Shown piece by piece: positions 34,769-43,048 of a stretch of 64,000 nucleotides of DNA. The number at the start of each line of letters is the position of its first letter. Within the stretch, counting starts at the first letter, position 1. Source of the DNA: Streptomyces nitrosporeus (GTDB lineage: Bacteria; Actinomycetota; Actinomycetes; Streptomycetales; Streptomycetaceae); contig NZ_CP023702.1 in NCBI RefSeq assembly GCF_008704555.1, forward strand, positions 4,464,001 to 4,528,000, read 5' to 3'. The notes beneath the pieces were generated by a model. The model was not told the origin of the DNA, ran no database searches, and saw nothing but the letters and a program-made list of their open reading frames with translations. The translations under genes and the position numbers were made by a program.

Positions 34769-35242
34769 CTACGGGCGGCCCGGCAGGCTGTGCTTCTCGA
34801 TTCCTGACCGGTCCGGCAGCCTCTTTTGCGGCCCGGCCGGTGCCGTGTCGTCGACGGGTTCCGCGCCGCCGCGGGCACGGAGCCGGTAGGCGTCGGGTGT
34901 CATGCCGACGAGTTCGGTGAAGAGCGCGTCGAAGGCGTCCGGTGACGGGCGGCCGACCGCGGAGCGGAGTTCGGTGGTGGTGCCGAAGTCCCCGTGGAGC
35001 ATGAGGAAAGCCGCGCGTTCGACGCGGCGTGCCATCAGATAGGCGTGGGGGGACTTCCCGTAGGCGAGCCGGAACAGGTCGCTGAGGCGCCCGGCCGGCA
35101 TGTTCGCGTCGCGGGCGAGCGCTCCGACGTCCAGCGGGCGCGCGTACTCGCGGTCGATCCGGTCGCGGACGGGACGCAGACGCGTGAGGTCCTTCAGATG
35201 CTGGGCGGTTGTCAGCGCGTGCTTCCACGCGGGGTGGCACAT
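34769..35242 (-). CDS. AraC-family regulator, DNA-binding domain only
   Basis: A 157-residue protein containing essentially one AraC double-HTH domain (about 25-125: REYARPLDVGALARDANMPAGRLSDLFRLAYGKSPHAYLMARRVERA). There is no N-terminal effector domain. Its 3' end contains the shared 18-bp element of the downstream VOC gene. Flanking VOC genes and matching elements suggest a small detoxification regulon. Confidence 0.85.
   Translation of the reverse strand: MCHPAWKHALTTAQHLKDLTRLRPVRDRIDREYARPLDVGALARDANMPAGRLSDLFRLAYGKSPHAYLMARRVERAAFLMLHGDFGTTTELRSAVGRPSPDAFDALFTELVGMTPDAYRLRARGGAEPVDDTAPAGPQKRLPDRSGIEKHSLPGRP
34792..34809 (-). promoter_or_regulatory. 18-bp element upstream of VOC gene (copy 1)
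   Basis: GCTTCTCGATTCCTGACC (plus-strand reading), 33 bases before the VOC start at 34758 and inside the AraC coding end. Identical to the copy at 35832. Probable AraC operator. Confidence 0.7.
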
Positions 35243-35388
35243 GGGAGGGCCCTTTCCGTCCGTATGCGTGGCCCCCGGGCATCCGGCCGGGGGGTGGAGA
35301 CGTTCTCGGCGTGGTGGCCGGCCCGCCGTGGCGTGAACCGCCGGGCCCGGGCCGTGGGCGGGGTACCGGCCGCCGGTGGCCGGATCGC

Positions 35389-35799
35389 TCAGCGGAGTTC
35401 CTGGATGCGGATCAGGTTGCCCGCGGGATCGCGGAAGGCGCAGTCGCGGACGCCGTAGGGCTGTTCGGTCGGCTCCTGGACCACCTCGGCGTCCCCGGCC
35501 CGGACCTTCTCGAAGACGCCGTCGAGGTCACCGGTGGCCAGCAGGATCCAGCCGTAGGTGCCCTTGGCCATCATCTCGACGACGGTGCGGCGCTCGTCCT
35601 CGGTGATCCCGGGGTCCGAGGCCGGCGGTGTCAGGAGGACGGAGGTACCGGGCTGCCCGGCCGGGCCGACCGTGATCCAGCGCATCCTGCCCTGGCCGAC
35701 GTCGCTGCGGACCTCGAAACCGAGTACGTCACGGTAGAAGACCAGGGACGCGTCAGGGTCGTTGTGCGGGAGGGCGGTCGTGTGAATGGTGATGTCCAT
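35389..35799 (-). CDS. VOC-family protein, single module
   Basis: A 136-residue VOC protein (MDITIHTTALPHNDPDASLVFYRDVLGFEVRSDVG), with the closing Glu in LIRIQELR. It fits the single-module glyoxalase/bleomycin-resistance type, which dimerises. It lies upstream of the AraC gene on the same strand, with a 146-bp gap, and carries an identical operator-like element. Confidence 0.87.
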   Translation of the reverse strand: MDITIHTTALPHNDPDASLVFYRDVLGFEVRSDVGQGRMRWITVGPAGQPGTSVLLTPPASDPGITEDERRTVVEMMAKGTYGWILLATGDLDGVFEKVRAGDAEVVQEPTEQPYGVRDCAFRDPAGNLIRIQELR

Positions 35800-35831
35800 G
35801 GCCGTCACGTTAGCTTCGGCCCTCCGGTGGG

Positions 35832-35849
35832 GCTTCTCGATTCCTGACC
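35832..35849 (-). promoter_or_regulatory. 18-bp element upstream of VOC gene (copy 2)
   Basis: The same 18 bases as at 34792, here 32 bases before the VOC start at 35799. Both copies are followed (minus strand) by TA(A/G)CGTGACGG just before the start codon, a likely shared -10 region. Confidence 0.7.
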
Positions 35850-36009
35850 CGTGCCGTTCGCCTTCCCGGCTCGCTCTTCGACGGCACGGCATGCGGCACC
35901 GTCCCGGCGTGGGGCGGTTCGGGGTCCGGGCCCGAGAGAGCACCCATGTGTGATGCGGGTCACAGGAACTGGGGCGCGAGGGCGGACAAGACAGGAGGTG
36001 AACTACTCG

Positions 36010-36636
36010 TTGCATGCCCGCATCCGCGCAGGCGATCCGGACGCCTTCCGGGAGCTGTTCCGTGAACACGCGCAACTGGTCTACCGGCACGCGGTGCGGA
36101 CCACGGGCGACTGGGCCGCGGCCGAGGACGTCGTGTCGCTGACCTTCCTGGAGGCGTGGCGGCTGCGCGAGAAGCTGCGGGACGAGGGGGACAGTCCGCG
36201 CCCGTGGCTGATGGGAATCGCGGTCAACGTGTTGCGCAACACCGGCCGCGCGGCCCGGCGTCATGACAGGGCGCTGGCCCGGTTGCCGCTGCGGGACGTG
36301 CTGCCCGACTTCGCGGACGAACTGGTCGGGAGGATCACCGACTCCGAGGAACTGGCGGCGGTGAAAGCCGCGTTGAGCCAGTTACGCAGGGGCGAGCGTG
36401 AGGTGTTCACCCTGTGCGTGTGGTCCGGCCTTGAGTACGCCGAGGCCGCGGAGGCGTTGGGCGTCCCGGTGGGCACGGTGCGTTCACGGCTGTTCCGGGC
36501 GCGGTCCAGACTGCGCAAGCTCACGGACGGGGAGCTGCGCCGTCGACGTGGAAACGTGGAACCCGTCCGGCCGGGCGGACAAGTACAGGGTGGCCGCATC
36601 GGTGTGGCCCGGTCGACCGAGGAGAGGAACCGATGA
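36010..36636 (+). CDS. ECF-type RNA polymerase sigma factor
   Basis: A 208-residue sigma-70 family protein with region 2 (FRELFREHAQLVYRHAVRTTGDWAAAEDVVSLTFLEAW) and region 4 (LRRGEREVFTLCVWSGLEYAEAAEALGVPVGTVRSRLFRARSRLR). I start at TTG 36010, after AGGAGG; GTG 35998 is possible but overlaps the ribosome site. Codon 125 (36382-36384) is TTA, so expression may depend on bldA. It overlaps the next gene by 4 bp (ATGA), pairing it with a CU044_5270 protein that probably controls it. No SnoaL-like extension, so it is not an ECF41 factor. Confidence 0.88.
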   Translation: MHARIRAGDPDAFRELFREHAQLVYRHAVRTTGDWAAAEDVVSLTFLEAWRLREKLRDEGDSPRPWLMGIAVNVLRNTGRAARRHDRALARLPLRDVLPDFADELVGRITDSEELAAVKAALSQLRRGEREVFTLCVWSGLEYAEAAEALGVPVGTVRSRLFRARSRLRKLTDGELRRRRGNVEPVRPGGQVQGGRIGVARSTEERNR

Positions 36637-37793
36637 ATCGCACCCCTTGGCGGCGGCGCCGAGAGCCGCTCGACCATGTGGACATGGCGGGGCTGCTGCC
36701 GGCGCCTGGCGACCCGGTGCTCTCCCGTGACCGCCTCTCCACGCTCGAGGAGCACCTGATGAACGAGATCCGGCAGGCAGGGGCACAGAGGGAAGCGGAC
36801 GTGGACGAGGGGCTCCGTGCCCACCCGCCGCGCCCCGGCTCGAATCCGGAAACGGGAGCAGTGGCGTCCGGCGCGCCACGCCGTACCGGACGGCGGCTCG
36901 CGCTGATCGGCGCCGCCGTGGCCGTCGCGGTGCTGGCCGGTGCGGCGGGGGCCGCACAGCTGACGGGCGGGGAGGCCGCCGAGGCGGGTGGTCCGCCACC
37001 CGGATCCGTCCGCGCGTCGGTCGTTCAGGTGGCCCAGGGCACGACGGAAGGGCTGGGCGGCACGGTCGACCGGATCTCCGGGGCTGCCGTGCGGGAACAG
37101 CTGCCCGACCCCCGGCCCGGTCAGTTCATCTACATCGAGAGCGAGGTCTCCTGGCTGACGATCTCGGAGGACGCCGACACGGGGAAGAGCGAGACCTATG
37201 TGCAGAAGCTGCACCCCCGCCAGGTCTGGATGTCACCGGACGGGCGTAAGGGCTGGCTGATCGAGCCGGGAAACGGCACCACCTCCGAGGAAGGGATGAC
37301 CCTCGAGGGCGATGGCGAGACCCCGGAGCCTTCGCTCAACGCCCCGAGCTACGACTATCTCAAGACGCTGACCACCGACCCGGACGTCCTCCTGAAGAAG
37401 ATCTACGAGGAGACGGAAGGGCAGGGCAACAGCCCTGACCAGCAAGCCTTCACGACGATCGGCGACCTGGTGATGGAGCAACTGCTGCCCGCAGAGCTGA
37501 CGTCCGCGCTGTACAGGGCCGCGGCGAAGATCCCGGGTGTGGTTGTCGTCAAGGACACGACGGACGCGGCGGGGCGGCACGGGATCGCCATAGCGCGTAC
37601 CGACGAGACCTCCGGTGACCGTACGGAGTGGATCTTCGATCCGAAGACCTTCAGTTACCTGGGGGAGCGGACGGTGCAGATGCGGGACGCCGAAGGGATC
37701 AAGGCCGGCACCGTGATCGGCCACACGGCGATCACGGAGCGGGCGGTGGTCGACGGGATGAAGGAACTGCCGGGTTCCGGAAGCAGGGCGTGA
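36633..37793 (+). CDS. CU044_5270-family membrane protein (sigma-factor partner)
   Basis: A 386-residue protein: about 90 cytoplasmic residues including DMAGLLPAPGDPVLSRDRL, one membrane segment (about 90-110, LALIGAAVAVAVLAGAAGAA), and a large extracytoplasmic domain (FIYIESEVSWLT, KLHPRQVWMSPDGRKGW). Such proteins are always linked to ECF sigma factors in actinobacteria, and the topology fits an anti-sigma/sensor role. It overlaps the sigma gene as ATGA. Confidence 0.85.
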   Translation: MNRTPWRRRREPLDHVDMAGLLPAPGDPVLSRDRLSTLEEHLMNEIRQAGAQREADVDEGLRAHPPRPGSNPETGAVASGAPRRTGRRLALIGAAVAVAVLAGAAGAAQLTGGEAAEAGGPPPGSVRASVVQVAQGTTEGLGGTVDRISGAAVREQLPDPRPGQFIYIESEVSWLTISEDADTGKSETYVQKLHPRQVWMSPDGRKGWLIEPGNGTTSEEGMTLEGDGETPEPSLNAPSYDYLKTLTTDPDVLLKKIYEETEGQGNSPDQQAFTTIGDLVMEQLLPAELTSALYRAAAKIPGVVVVKDTTDAAGRHGIAIARTDETSGDRTEWIFDPKTFSYLGERTVQMRDAEGIKAGTVIGHTAITERAVVDGMKELPGSGSRA

Positions 37794-37902
37794 GCCGGAC
37801 GGCCGGGGCGGGGCGGTCGGCCGACTGGGGCAGGCGGGGCGGCCGGGGCAGGGCGGGTGAGCCGGGCCGGGTGACCGAAGCCGAGGGGGAGGAGCGAGCC
37901 TT

Positions 37903-37958
37903 GCCCGTGAGCCCGTGAGCCCGTGAGCCCGTGAGCCCGTGAGCCCGTGAGCCCGTGA
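37903..37958. repeat. 8-bp tandem repeat, seven exact copies
   Basis: (GCCCGTGA)x7 in the 200-bp gap between two convergent genes. A related 8-bp array lies at 58871. Confidence 0.95.
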
Positions 37959-37995
37959 GGGCTGCGTGAGTCCCATGGGCCGGCTTCCGTACCGG

Positions 37996-39273
37996 TCAGG
38001 GGCGGGTGATCCGTATTCGGTAGGTGTCCTTGGCGTCTTTTCCGAGGACGGATATGCGTACGCCGTTGGACCGGTCGGTGAAGGTGTCGCCGGGGCCGAA
38101 CGCGGCATCGGACAGCTCTGCGTGGACGTTGGGCTGCCGGGTGCAGCCCCCGCTGTCCTCGGTGCTGTCCGCGACGGAGACGGGTCCCTGCCCGGTGTCC
38201 ACGTCGGAACTCACCTTGTAGATGAGGACACCGGGCCGGCACACGGCCTCGTCGTTGCCCGCGGCGGTGCGTACCTCGACCGCGTAACCGGACCGGTCGG
38301 TCAGGGGTACGAAGGCGAGCTTCGGACCGCCTCGCGTGGCCAGCGGCTCCAGTGTGTGCTCGCTGGTCCCGGTCGCCGAGGCACAGGAGACCTGGTCGTT
38401 GGTGAGCCAGCCGAGTTTCCACTTGTGCCAGCCGAGCAGGTCGTTGTTGGCCCCCCAGTCCTCGGACATGATGTCCCAGTGCCCGACGGCGCCCCCGCCC
38501 TCCATCGTGTACAGGTCGGGAAGGCCGAAGACGTGGCCGTTCTCGTGCGGGAGTACCCGGTAACCGGTCTCGGCGTACGAGCCGGAGCCGTCGTCCTGGC
38601 GGCTGTAGACGAAGGACGTGTTGGCGAGTGGCACCCCGTCGGCGGAGGGGGCCTTGTCGTTGCCGGAGAAGGTGACCGACAGGACGGTGTCCAGCGCGGA
38701 GGGGCCCGCGTTCGGGGTGACCAGCACGTTGACGAGGTCGTAGGAGGAGAAGTCGACCTTCGGGTCGGCGACGGCGACGAGGTCCCTGACCAGCTTGCGG
38801 TAGCCGGGTTCGTAGGGTGAGCCGCGCTCGATGCCGTACTCCGAGAAGGGGCGCGGCATCCGCAGCCAGTCCTTCACCGGGGCTTCGGGGACGTAGGTGA
38901 GGCGGCCGTAGGAACTGGTGTGGAACCAGTCGGAGGTCTGGGGGAAGAATTCGGCGAGCCGGTCCCCGGCCGGTCCGGCCGCCTCGGCGTCCGGGAAGTC
39001 GATCATCAGGTTCAGGGCCCTGACCTCCCCCGTCGAGTGGGTGTACCCGGCCGCTGTCGGTATGCCTTCCGACATCTGTACCCCCATGGCCGTCGCTATC
39101 CGGCACGGGGCGAGGCCTGTGCCCCGGGGGGCGGCCACCGGTCCGGCCGACGCACTGCTGGCCGGTGGGAGGGTGGAGCTGGCCGTGGCCATCGTCGCGA
39201 GGGCGAGGGCGGTCGCTCCGGCGAGGGTGAGAGGGCGACGGGAACCGCGTATCCGGTGGCGGGGCTGCTGCAT
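37996..39273 (-). CDS. Secreted M6-family metalloprotease
   Basis: A 425-residue exported protein. The signal region holds Arg residues (HRIRGSRR) and an Ala-rich core to about residue 40. The zinc site is HENGH (His243, Glu244, His247) within LPHENGHVFGLPDLY, with the following GHWDIMSEDWG typical of InhA/M6 peptidases. It should be an extracellular zinc protease. AAGGCGAG precedes the ATG. Confidence 0.88.
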   Translation of the reverse strand: MQQPRHRIRGSRRPLTLAGATALALATMATASSTLPPASSASAGPVAAPRGTGLAPCRIATAMGVQMSEGIPTAAGYTHSTGEVRALNLMIDFPDAEAAGPAGDRLAEFFPQTSDWFHTSSYGRLTYVPEAPVKDWLRMPRPFSEYGIERGSPYEPGYRKLVRDLVAVADPKVDFSSYDLVNVLVTPNAGPSALDTVLSVTFSGNDKAPSADGVPLANTSFVYSRQDDGSGSYAETGYRVLPHENGHVFGLPDLYTMEGGGAVGHWDIMSEDWGANNDLLGWHKWKLGWLTNDQVSCASATGTSEHTLEPLATRGGPKLAFVPLTDRSGYAVEVRTAAGNDEAVCRPGVLIYKVSSDVDTGQGPVSVADSTEDSGGCTRQPNVHAELSDAAFGPGDTFTDRSNGVRISVLGKDAKDTYRIRITRP

Positions 39274-39521
39274 AGGGCTCGCCTTCGGGTCGGCGGCAGC
39301 CGGCCGGCCCTGGCTGCGCTCTGGCGATCAGCCTCTGCGGGGCTGCGGGGCCCCGCCCGCTGGGTGGGCTGTTGGAGGGGTTTCCTCGCCCAGATCGTGT
39401 GACGCAGGTCTCATTCATGTGTGAAATAACTGGGGACTCTTTCTCCGTTCACCCCTGTGTCCCCCGTAAACGGGGACGCGCTCCCCGGTTGTGGGGTGTC
39501 CGAGACAGAAGGAAGGCCGTC

Positions 39522-40184
39522 GTGGAGACCGTCGTCGAACCCGCCGTCTGCGGAACGCAGCGCCGTGCGCCTCGTCCGAGGGCCGACGCGCTGCGTAACC
39601 GGGAGCGAATCGTCACGGCCGCCCGCGAGATGTTCGTCGAGTTCGGGCCGGACGTGCCGCTCGACGAGGTCGCGCGCCGCGCCGGGGTCGGCAACGCCAC
39701 GCTCTACCGGAACTTCCCCGACCGGGCGGCACTGGTCCACGAGGTCGTCCTCGCGGTCACGTGCCGGACCACCGAGCGGGCGGAGGAAGCCGCCGCGGCG
39801 GAGTCGGATCCGTTCGACGCCCTCAGCCGCTTCGTACACGCGGCTGCCGACGAGCGGATCGGGGCCCTGTGCCCGATGCTGTCCGGTGGCTTCGACAAGG
39901 ACCACTCCGAACTGCTCGCGGAGCGCCGTCGCCTCGAAGAGGCCGTCGAGGGCCTCGTGGAGCGCGCCATGTCCGCAGGGCGGCTGCGTACCGACATCGC
40001 CGTCGGTGACGTACTGGTCGCCCTCTCCCAGCTCACCCGGCCGCTGCCCGGCATCGCCTGCCCGGGAATCGACCGGTTCACCCACCGTCATCTGCAGCTG
40101 TTCCTGGACGGCCTGCAAGCTCCTGCCCGTTCCGAACTGCCTGGATCGGCGGCGACCTTGGAGGATCTGCGCCGCGGGAACTGA
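39522..40184 (+). CDS. TetR-family regulator
   Basis: A 220-residue regulator. HTH in residues 25-70 (RERIVTAAREMFVEFGPDVPLDEVARRAGVGNATLYRNFPDRAAL), then a helical ligand domain with GALCPMLSGGFDKDH. I use GTG 39522, with GAAGGAAGG upstream. It precedes a DHA2 exporter by 543 bp, so it probably controls drug efflux (inference). Confidence 0.88.
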   Translation: METVVEPAVCGTQRRAPRPRADALRNRERIVTAAREMFVEFGPDVPLDEVARRAGVGNATLYRNFPDRAALVHEVVLAVTCRTTERAEEAAAAESDPFDALSRFVHAAADERIGALCPMLSGGFDKDHSELLAERRRLEEAVEGLVERAMSAGRLRTDIAVGDVLVALSQLTRPLPGIACPGIDRFTHRHLQLFLDGLQAPARSELPGSAATLEDLRRGN

Positions 40185-40236
40185 CACCCGCGACCTCGAG
40201 AAGACCCGTCCGGAAGAGACCGAGAGAGTCGAGAGA

Positions 40237-40263
40237 CCGAGAGATCCGAGAGATCCGAGAGAT
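40237..40263. repeat. 9-bp tandem repeat, three copies
   Basis: CCGAGAGAT x3, preceded by diverged GAGAG-containing units from about 40215. Confidence 0.8.
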
Positions 40264-40572
40264 ATGAGCGACTTGAACGAGCAGGGAGGCCGGTAGACCG
40301 GCTGGACCGACGGCCGGACGGCCTGAGGCCGACCGGGTCTGAGGCCTGACAGTCCCGGCGGTCGGCCGGGCCGGTCAGGCCCCGGCGGACACGGGCACAG
40401 AGGACGGGAGCGGCCCGGCAGGCGTCGGCAGCGTGACGCCGGCAGTCGGCAGCAGACAGCCGGCAGCCGGCAGAACCCGCGCTCTCCGCCTGTGGTCAGG
40501 TCCGGTTCCTGCGGCCTCCTCATACCTCCCTCCAACGCCCTCACCCAGACCTCCACCCAGCACTTCAGCTCA

Positions 40573-40603
40573 GCGGTCGGACCTGTTCAGCAGGTCCGAC
40601 CGC
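40573..40603 (+). terminator. Perfect hairpin upstream of the MFS gene
   Basis: 13-bp perfect stem (GCGGTCGGACCTG and complement) with a TTCAG loop. It could end the tetR transcript; since it is 125 bp before the exporter it could instead be an operator or attenuator. Confidence 0.6.
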
Positions 40604-40727
40604 AGGAGCGGCACACCCTTTCAGCGGTTCGCCCGCCGGCCCGTGGAACACGGCCCGGCGTGGAACCGGCCATGACTCACCGACCATGACTCTTCGCGTC
40701 CACGCGCGTCCTTAGGTGGCTACCTCC

Positions 40728-42272
40728 ATGTCCAAAACAGCCGACACCCGGCTCCCCGGCCCCGATACCCGGCTTCCGGATCCCAGTCGCTGGAAGGCCC
40801 TGGCCTTCATCGCCCTCGCCCAGCTGATGGTCGTGCTCGACGCGACCATCGTGAACATCGCCCTGCCTTCCGCCCAGACCGATCTGGGCATCTCGGAAGG
40901 CAACAAGCAGTGGGTGATCACCGCGTACGCGCTCGCCTTCGGCGGGCTGCTCCTCTTCGGCGGCCGCATAGCCGACCTCTGGGGACGCAAGCGCACCTTC
41001 GTGGTCGGCCTGCTCGGTTTCGCCGCGGCCTCCGCGCTCGGCGGTGCCGCCCAGGGCGAGGCCATGATGTTCGGTTCCCGCGCCCTGCAGGGTGTCTTCG
41101 GGGCCCTGCTCGCCCCGGCCGCCCTGTCCCTGCTCGCGGTGATGTTCACCGATGCCAAGGAGCGGGCCAAAGCGTTCGGCATCTACGGGGCCATCGCCGG
41201 TGGCGGTGGCGCGGTCGGCCTGATCCTGGGCGGTTTCCTCACCGAGTACCTGAACTGGCGCTGGACCTTCTTCGTGAACATCCCGTTCGCCGTGCTCGCC
41301 GCCGCGGGGGCCTACTTCGTCATCCGCGAGCCGGCCGGCAGCCGCAACCGTTCGCCGCTCGACATCCCGGGCGTCGTCCTGTCCACGCTGGGGCTCGTCT
41401 CCCTGGTGTACGGCTTCACCCGCGCCGAGTCGGCCGGCTGGTCGGACTCGCTGACCATCGGCACGTTCGTCGCCGCCGGTGTCCTGCTGCTGGCCTTCGT
41501 CGTCACCGAGTCACGGGTGAAGTCGCCGCTGCTGCCGCTGCGCGTCCTGACCGAGCGCAACCGTGGCGGGGTGTACCTCTCGCTGGGCCTGGCCGTCATC
41601 GCCATGTTCGGGCTCTTCCTCTTCCTGACGTACTACCTCCAGGTCGTCAAGGGATACTCGCCGGTCAAGACCGGGTTCGCGTTCCTGCCGATGATCGCGG
41701 GCATGATCACCGGGTCCACGCAGATCGGGACCCGGCTGATGACCAGGATCCCGCCCCGGCTGCTGATGGGCCCGGGCTTCCTGGTCGCCGCCGTCGGCAT
41801 GCTGCTGCTGACACAGCTGGACGTCGACACCTCGTACGCGGCCGTCATCCTGCCCGGTCAGCTGCTGCTCGGCCTCGGTATGGGTACGGCGTTCATGCCC
41901 GCGATGTCGCTCGCGACGCACGGCATCGAACCGCGTGACGCCGGCGTGGCCTCGGCGATGGTGAACACCTCGCAGCAGGTCGGCGGAGCCATCGGTACGG
42001 CGCTGCTCAACACCATCGCCGCAGGCGCCACCACCGCCTACATCGCCGACCACGCCGCGGGTGCCGCCGACCCGGAGCTCCTGCAGCTGCAGGCGATGGT
42101 CAGCGGTTTCGCCACCGCGATCTGGTGGGCGGTCGGCATCCTGGTCGTCGCCTCGCTGGTCGCGGTGACGTTCATCAACACCGGGCGCCCCGGTGCCGGG
42201 CCGGCGGGCGGCCGGAGCGGAAGCGCGGACGGTGCCGAGGACGAGATCCGGATCCCGGTCGTCGCCCACTGA
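40728..42272 (+). CDS. MFS drug exporter, DHA2 (EmrB/QacA) type
   Basis: A 514-residue protein with about 14 membrane segments: VVLDATIVNIALPSAQ in TM1, GGRIADLWGRKR after TM2, motif C-like GAIAGGGGAVGLILGGFL. A proton-coupled multidrug exporter. The ATG at 40728 has AGGTGG eight bases upstream; GTG 40716 would add four residues. Probably controlled by the TetR gene upstream. Confidence 0.9.
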   Translation: MSKTADTRLPGPDTRLPDPSRWKALAFIALAQLMVVLDATIVNIALPSAQTDLGISEGNKQWVITAYALAFGGLLLFGGRIADLWGRKRTFVVGLLGFAAASALGGAAQGEAMMFGSRALQGVFGALLAPAALSLLAVMFTDAKERAKAFGIYGAIAGGGGAVGLILGGFLTEYLNWRWTFFVNIPFAVLAAAGAYFVIREPAGSRNRSPLDIPGVVLSTLGLVSLVYGFTRAESAGWSDSLTIGTFVAAGVLLLAFVVTESRVKSPLLPLRVLTERNRGGVYLSLGLAVIAMFGLFLFLTYYLQVVKGYSPVKTGFAFLPMIAGMITGSTQIGTRLMTRIPPRLLMGPGFLVAAVGMLLLTQLDVDTSYAAVILPGQLLLGLGMGTAFMPAMSLATHGIEPRDAGVASAMVNTSQQVGGAIGTALLNTIAAGATTAYIADHAAGAADPELLQLQAMVSGFATAIWWAVGILVVASLVAVTFINTGRPGAGPAGGRSGSADGAEDEIRIPVVAH

Positions 42273-42303
42273 CCGGCCCTCGGTGACGCCCCGGACCGCG
42301 TGA

Positions 42304-42343
42304 GATCTGCCCTGGTTCCGCTTCAGCGGAGCCAGGGCAGATC
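42304..42343. terminator. Bidirectional terminator
   Basis: An 18-bp stem with a single G-U pair and a TTCA loop, between the convergent exporter and MarR genes. The MarR stop codon lies in the loop. Confidence 0.8.
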
Positions 42344-42835
42344 CGCGTCCGTGTCCTCGGGCTGCAACCCGGCGGCGATGACCCGCATGATCTCCCCGAG
42401 GCTGCGCACCTGGTCGGGGGTGAGACGGGCGAACATCGCGTGGCGGACGGCGTCCACGTGTCCGGGGGCCGATCGCGCGAGCATGGCGTAACCGTCGTCG
42501 GTCAGCACGGCGTTCTGCCCCCGTTTGTCGGAAGGGCAGTCCTCCCGGCGGACCCAGCCGTTCTTCTCCAGCCGGGCCACCGCGTGGGAGAGCCGGGAAC
42601 GGGTGATCTTGGCATCCTTCGCCAGCTCCGTCATCCGCTTGCGGCGCCGGGGCGCCCGGGAGAGCTGGACGAGCAGTCCGTAGTAGATGTGCGGCATACC
42701 GGCATCACGCTGCAGCTGGCGGTCGAGATGGTCCTCCATGAGCGTGGTGGCGTGCAGATAAGCACTCCACACACTCTGTTCTTCGTCGGTGAGCCAGCCG
42801 GGCCCGCCGGTGGATGCCGTGGTCATGTACTCCAC
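42323..42835 (-). CDS. MarR-family regulator
   Basis: A 170-residue MarR protein with the winged-helix core (about 65-125: RMTELAKDAKITRSRLSHAVARLEKNGWVRREDCPSDKRGQNAVLTDDG). It starts at GTG 42835, with AAAAGG seven bases upstream. It diverges from the dioxygenase gene at 43049, and the space between holds two TTGAA-type inverted elements, so it likely represses that gene and itself. Confidence 0.88.
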   Translation of the reverse strand: MEYMTTASTGGPGWLTDEEQSVWSAYLHATTLMEDHLDRQLQRDAGMPHIYYGLLVQLSRAPRRRKRMTELAKDAKITRSRLSHAVARLEKNGWVRREDCPSDKRGQNAVLTDDGYAMLARSAPGHVDAVRHAMFARLTPDQVRSLGEIMRVIAAGLQPEDTDADLPWLR

Positions 42836-42849
42836 TGTACGACCTTTTC

Positions 42850-42861
42850 TTGAATGTTTAA
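42850..42861. promoter_or_regulatory. Candidate MarR half-site
   Basis: TTGAA-TG-TTTAA, an imperfect inverted element 15 bases before the marR start codon. Confidence 0.35.
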
Positions 42862-42892
42862 CTAAATAGAGCTAAGGTCTGCGGTAGTAGGA

Positions 42893-42908
42893 CCTTGAAT
42901 TTTCAAGG
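42893..42908. promoter_or_regulatory. Candidate MarR operator
   Basis: CCTTGAA-TT-TTCAAGG, perfect 7-bp arms, in the AT-rich divergent promoter region between marR and the dioxygenase gene. Confidence 0.6.
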
Positions 42909-43048
42909 AAATAGCTTTCCGTCGTCCAGGACCCGTTCACCGAGCAGTCCACCGGATCCCGGTACACACCGCAGATGCCTGTGTCCGGCGCTCACGCGGG
43001 ACGCTTGCATAGAACACATACCTTGATCGGCCGAGGAATGGGAGTGTC

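Larger units (their letters stand above)
40185..40727. other. 543-bp gap between TetR and exporter genes
   Basis: No supported gene. It holds a 9-bp tandem repeat (40237), a CGGCAG-rich stretch near 40410-40470 and a perfect 31-bp hairpin (40573-40603). Confidence 0.5.

Noticed and set aside
37903..37958. CRISPR-like array
   Set aside because: Units are contiguous 8-mers without spacers and no cas gene is near.
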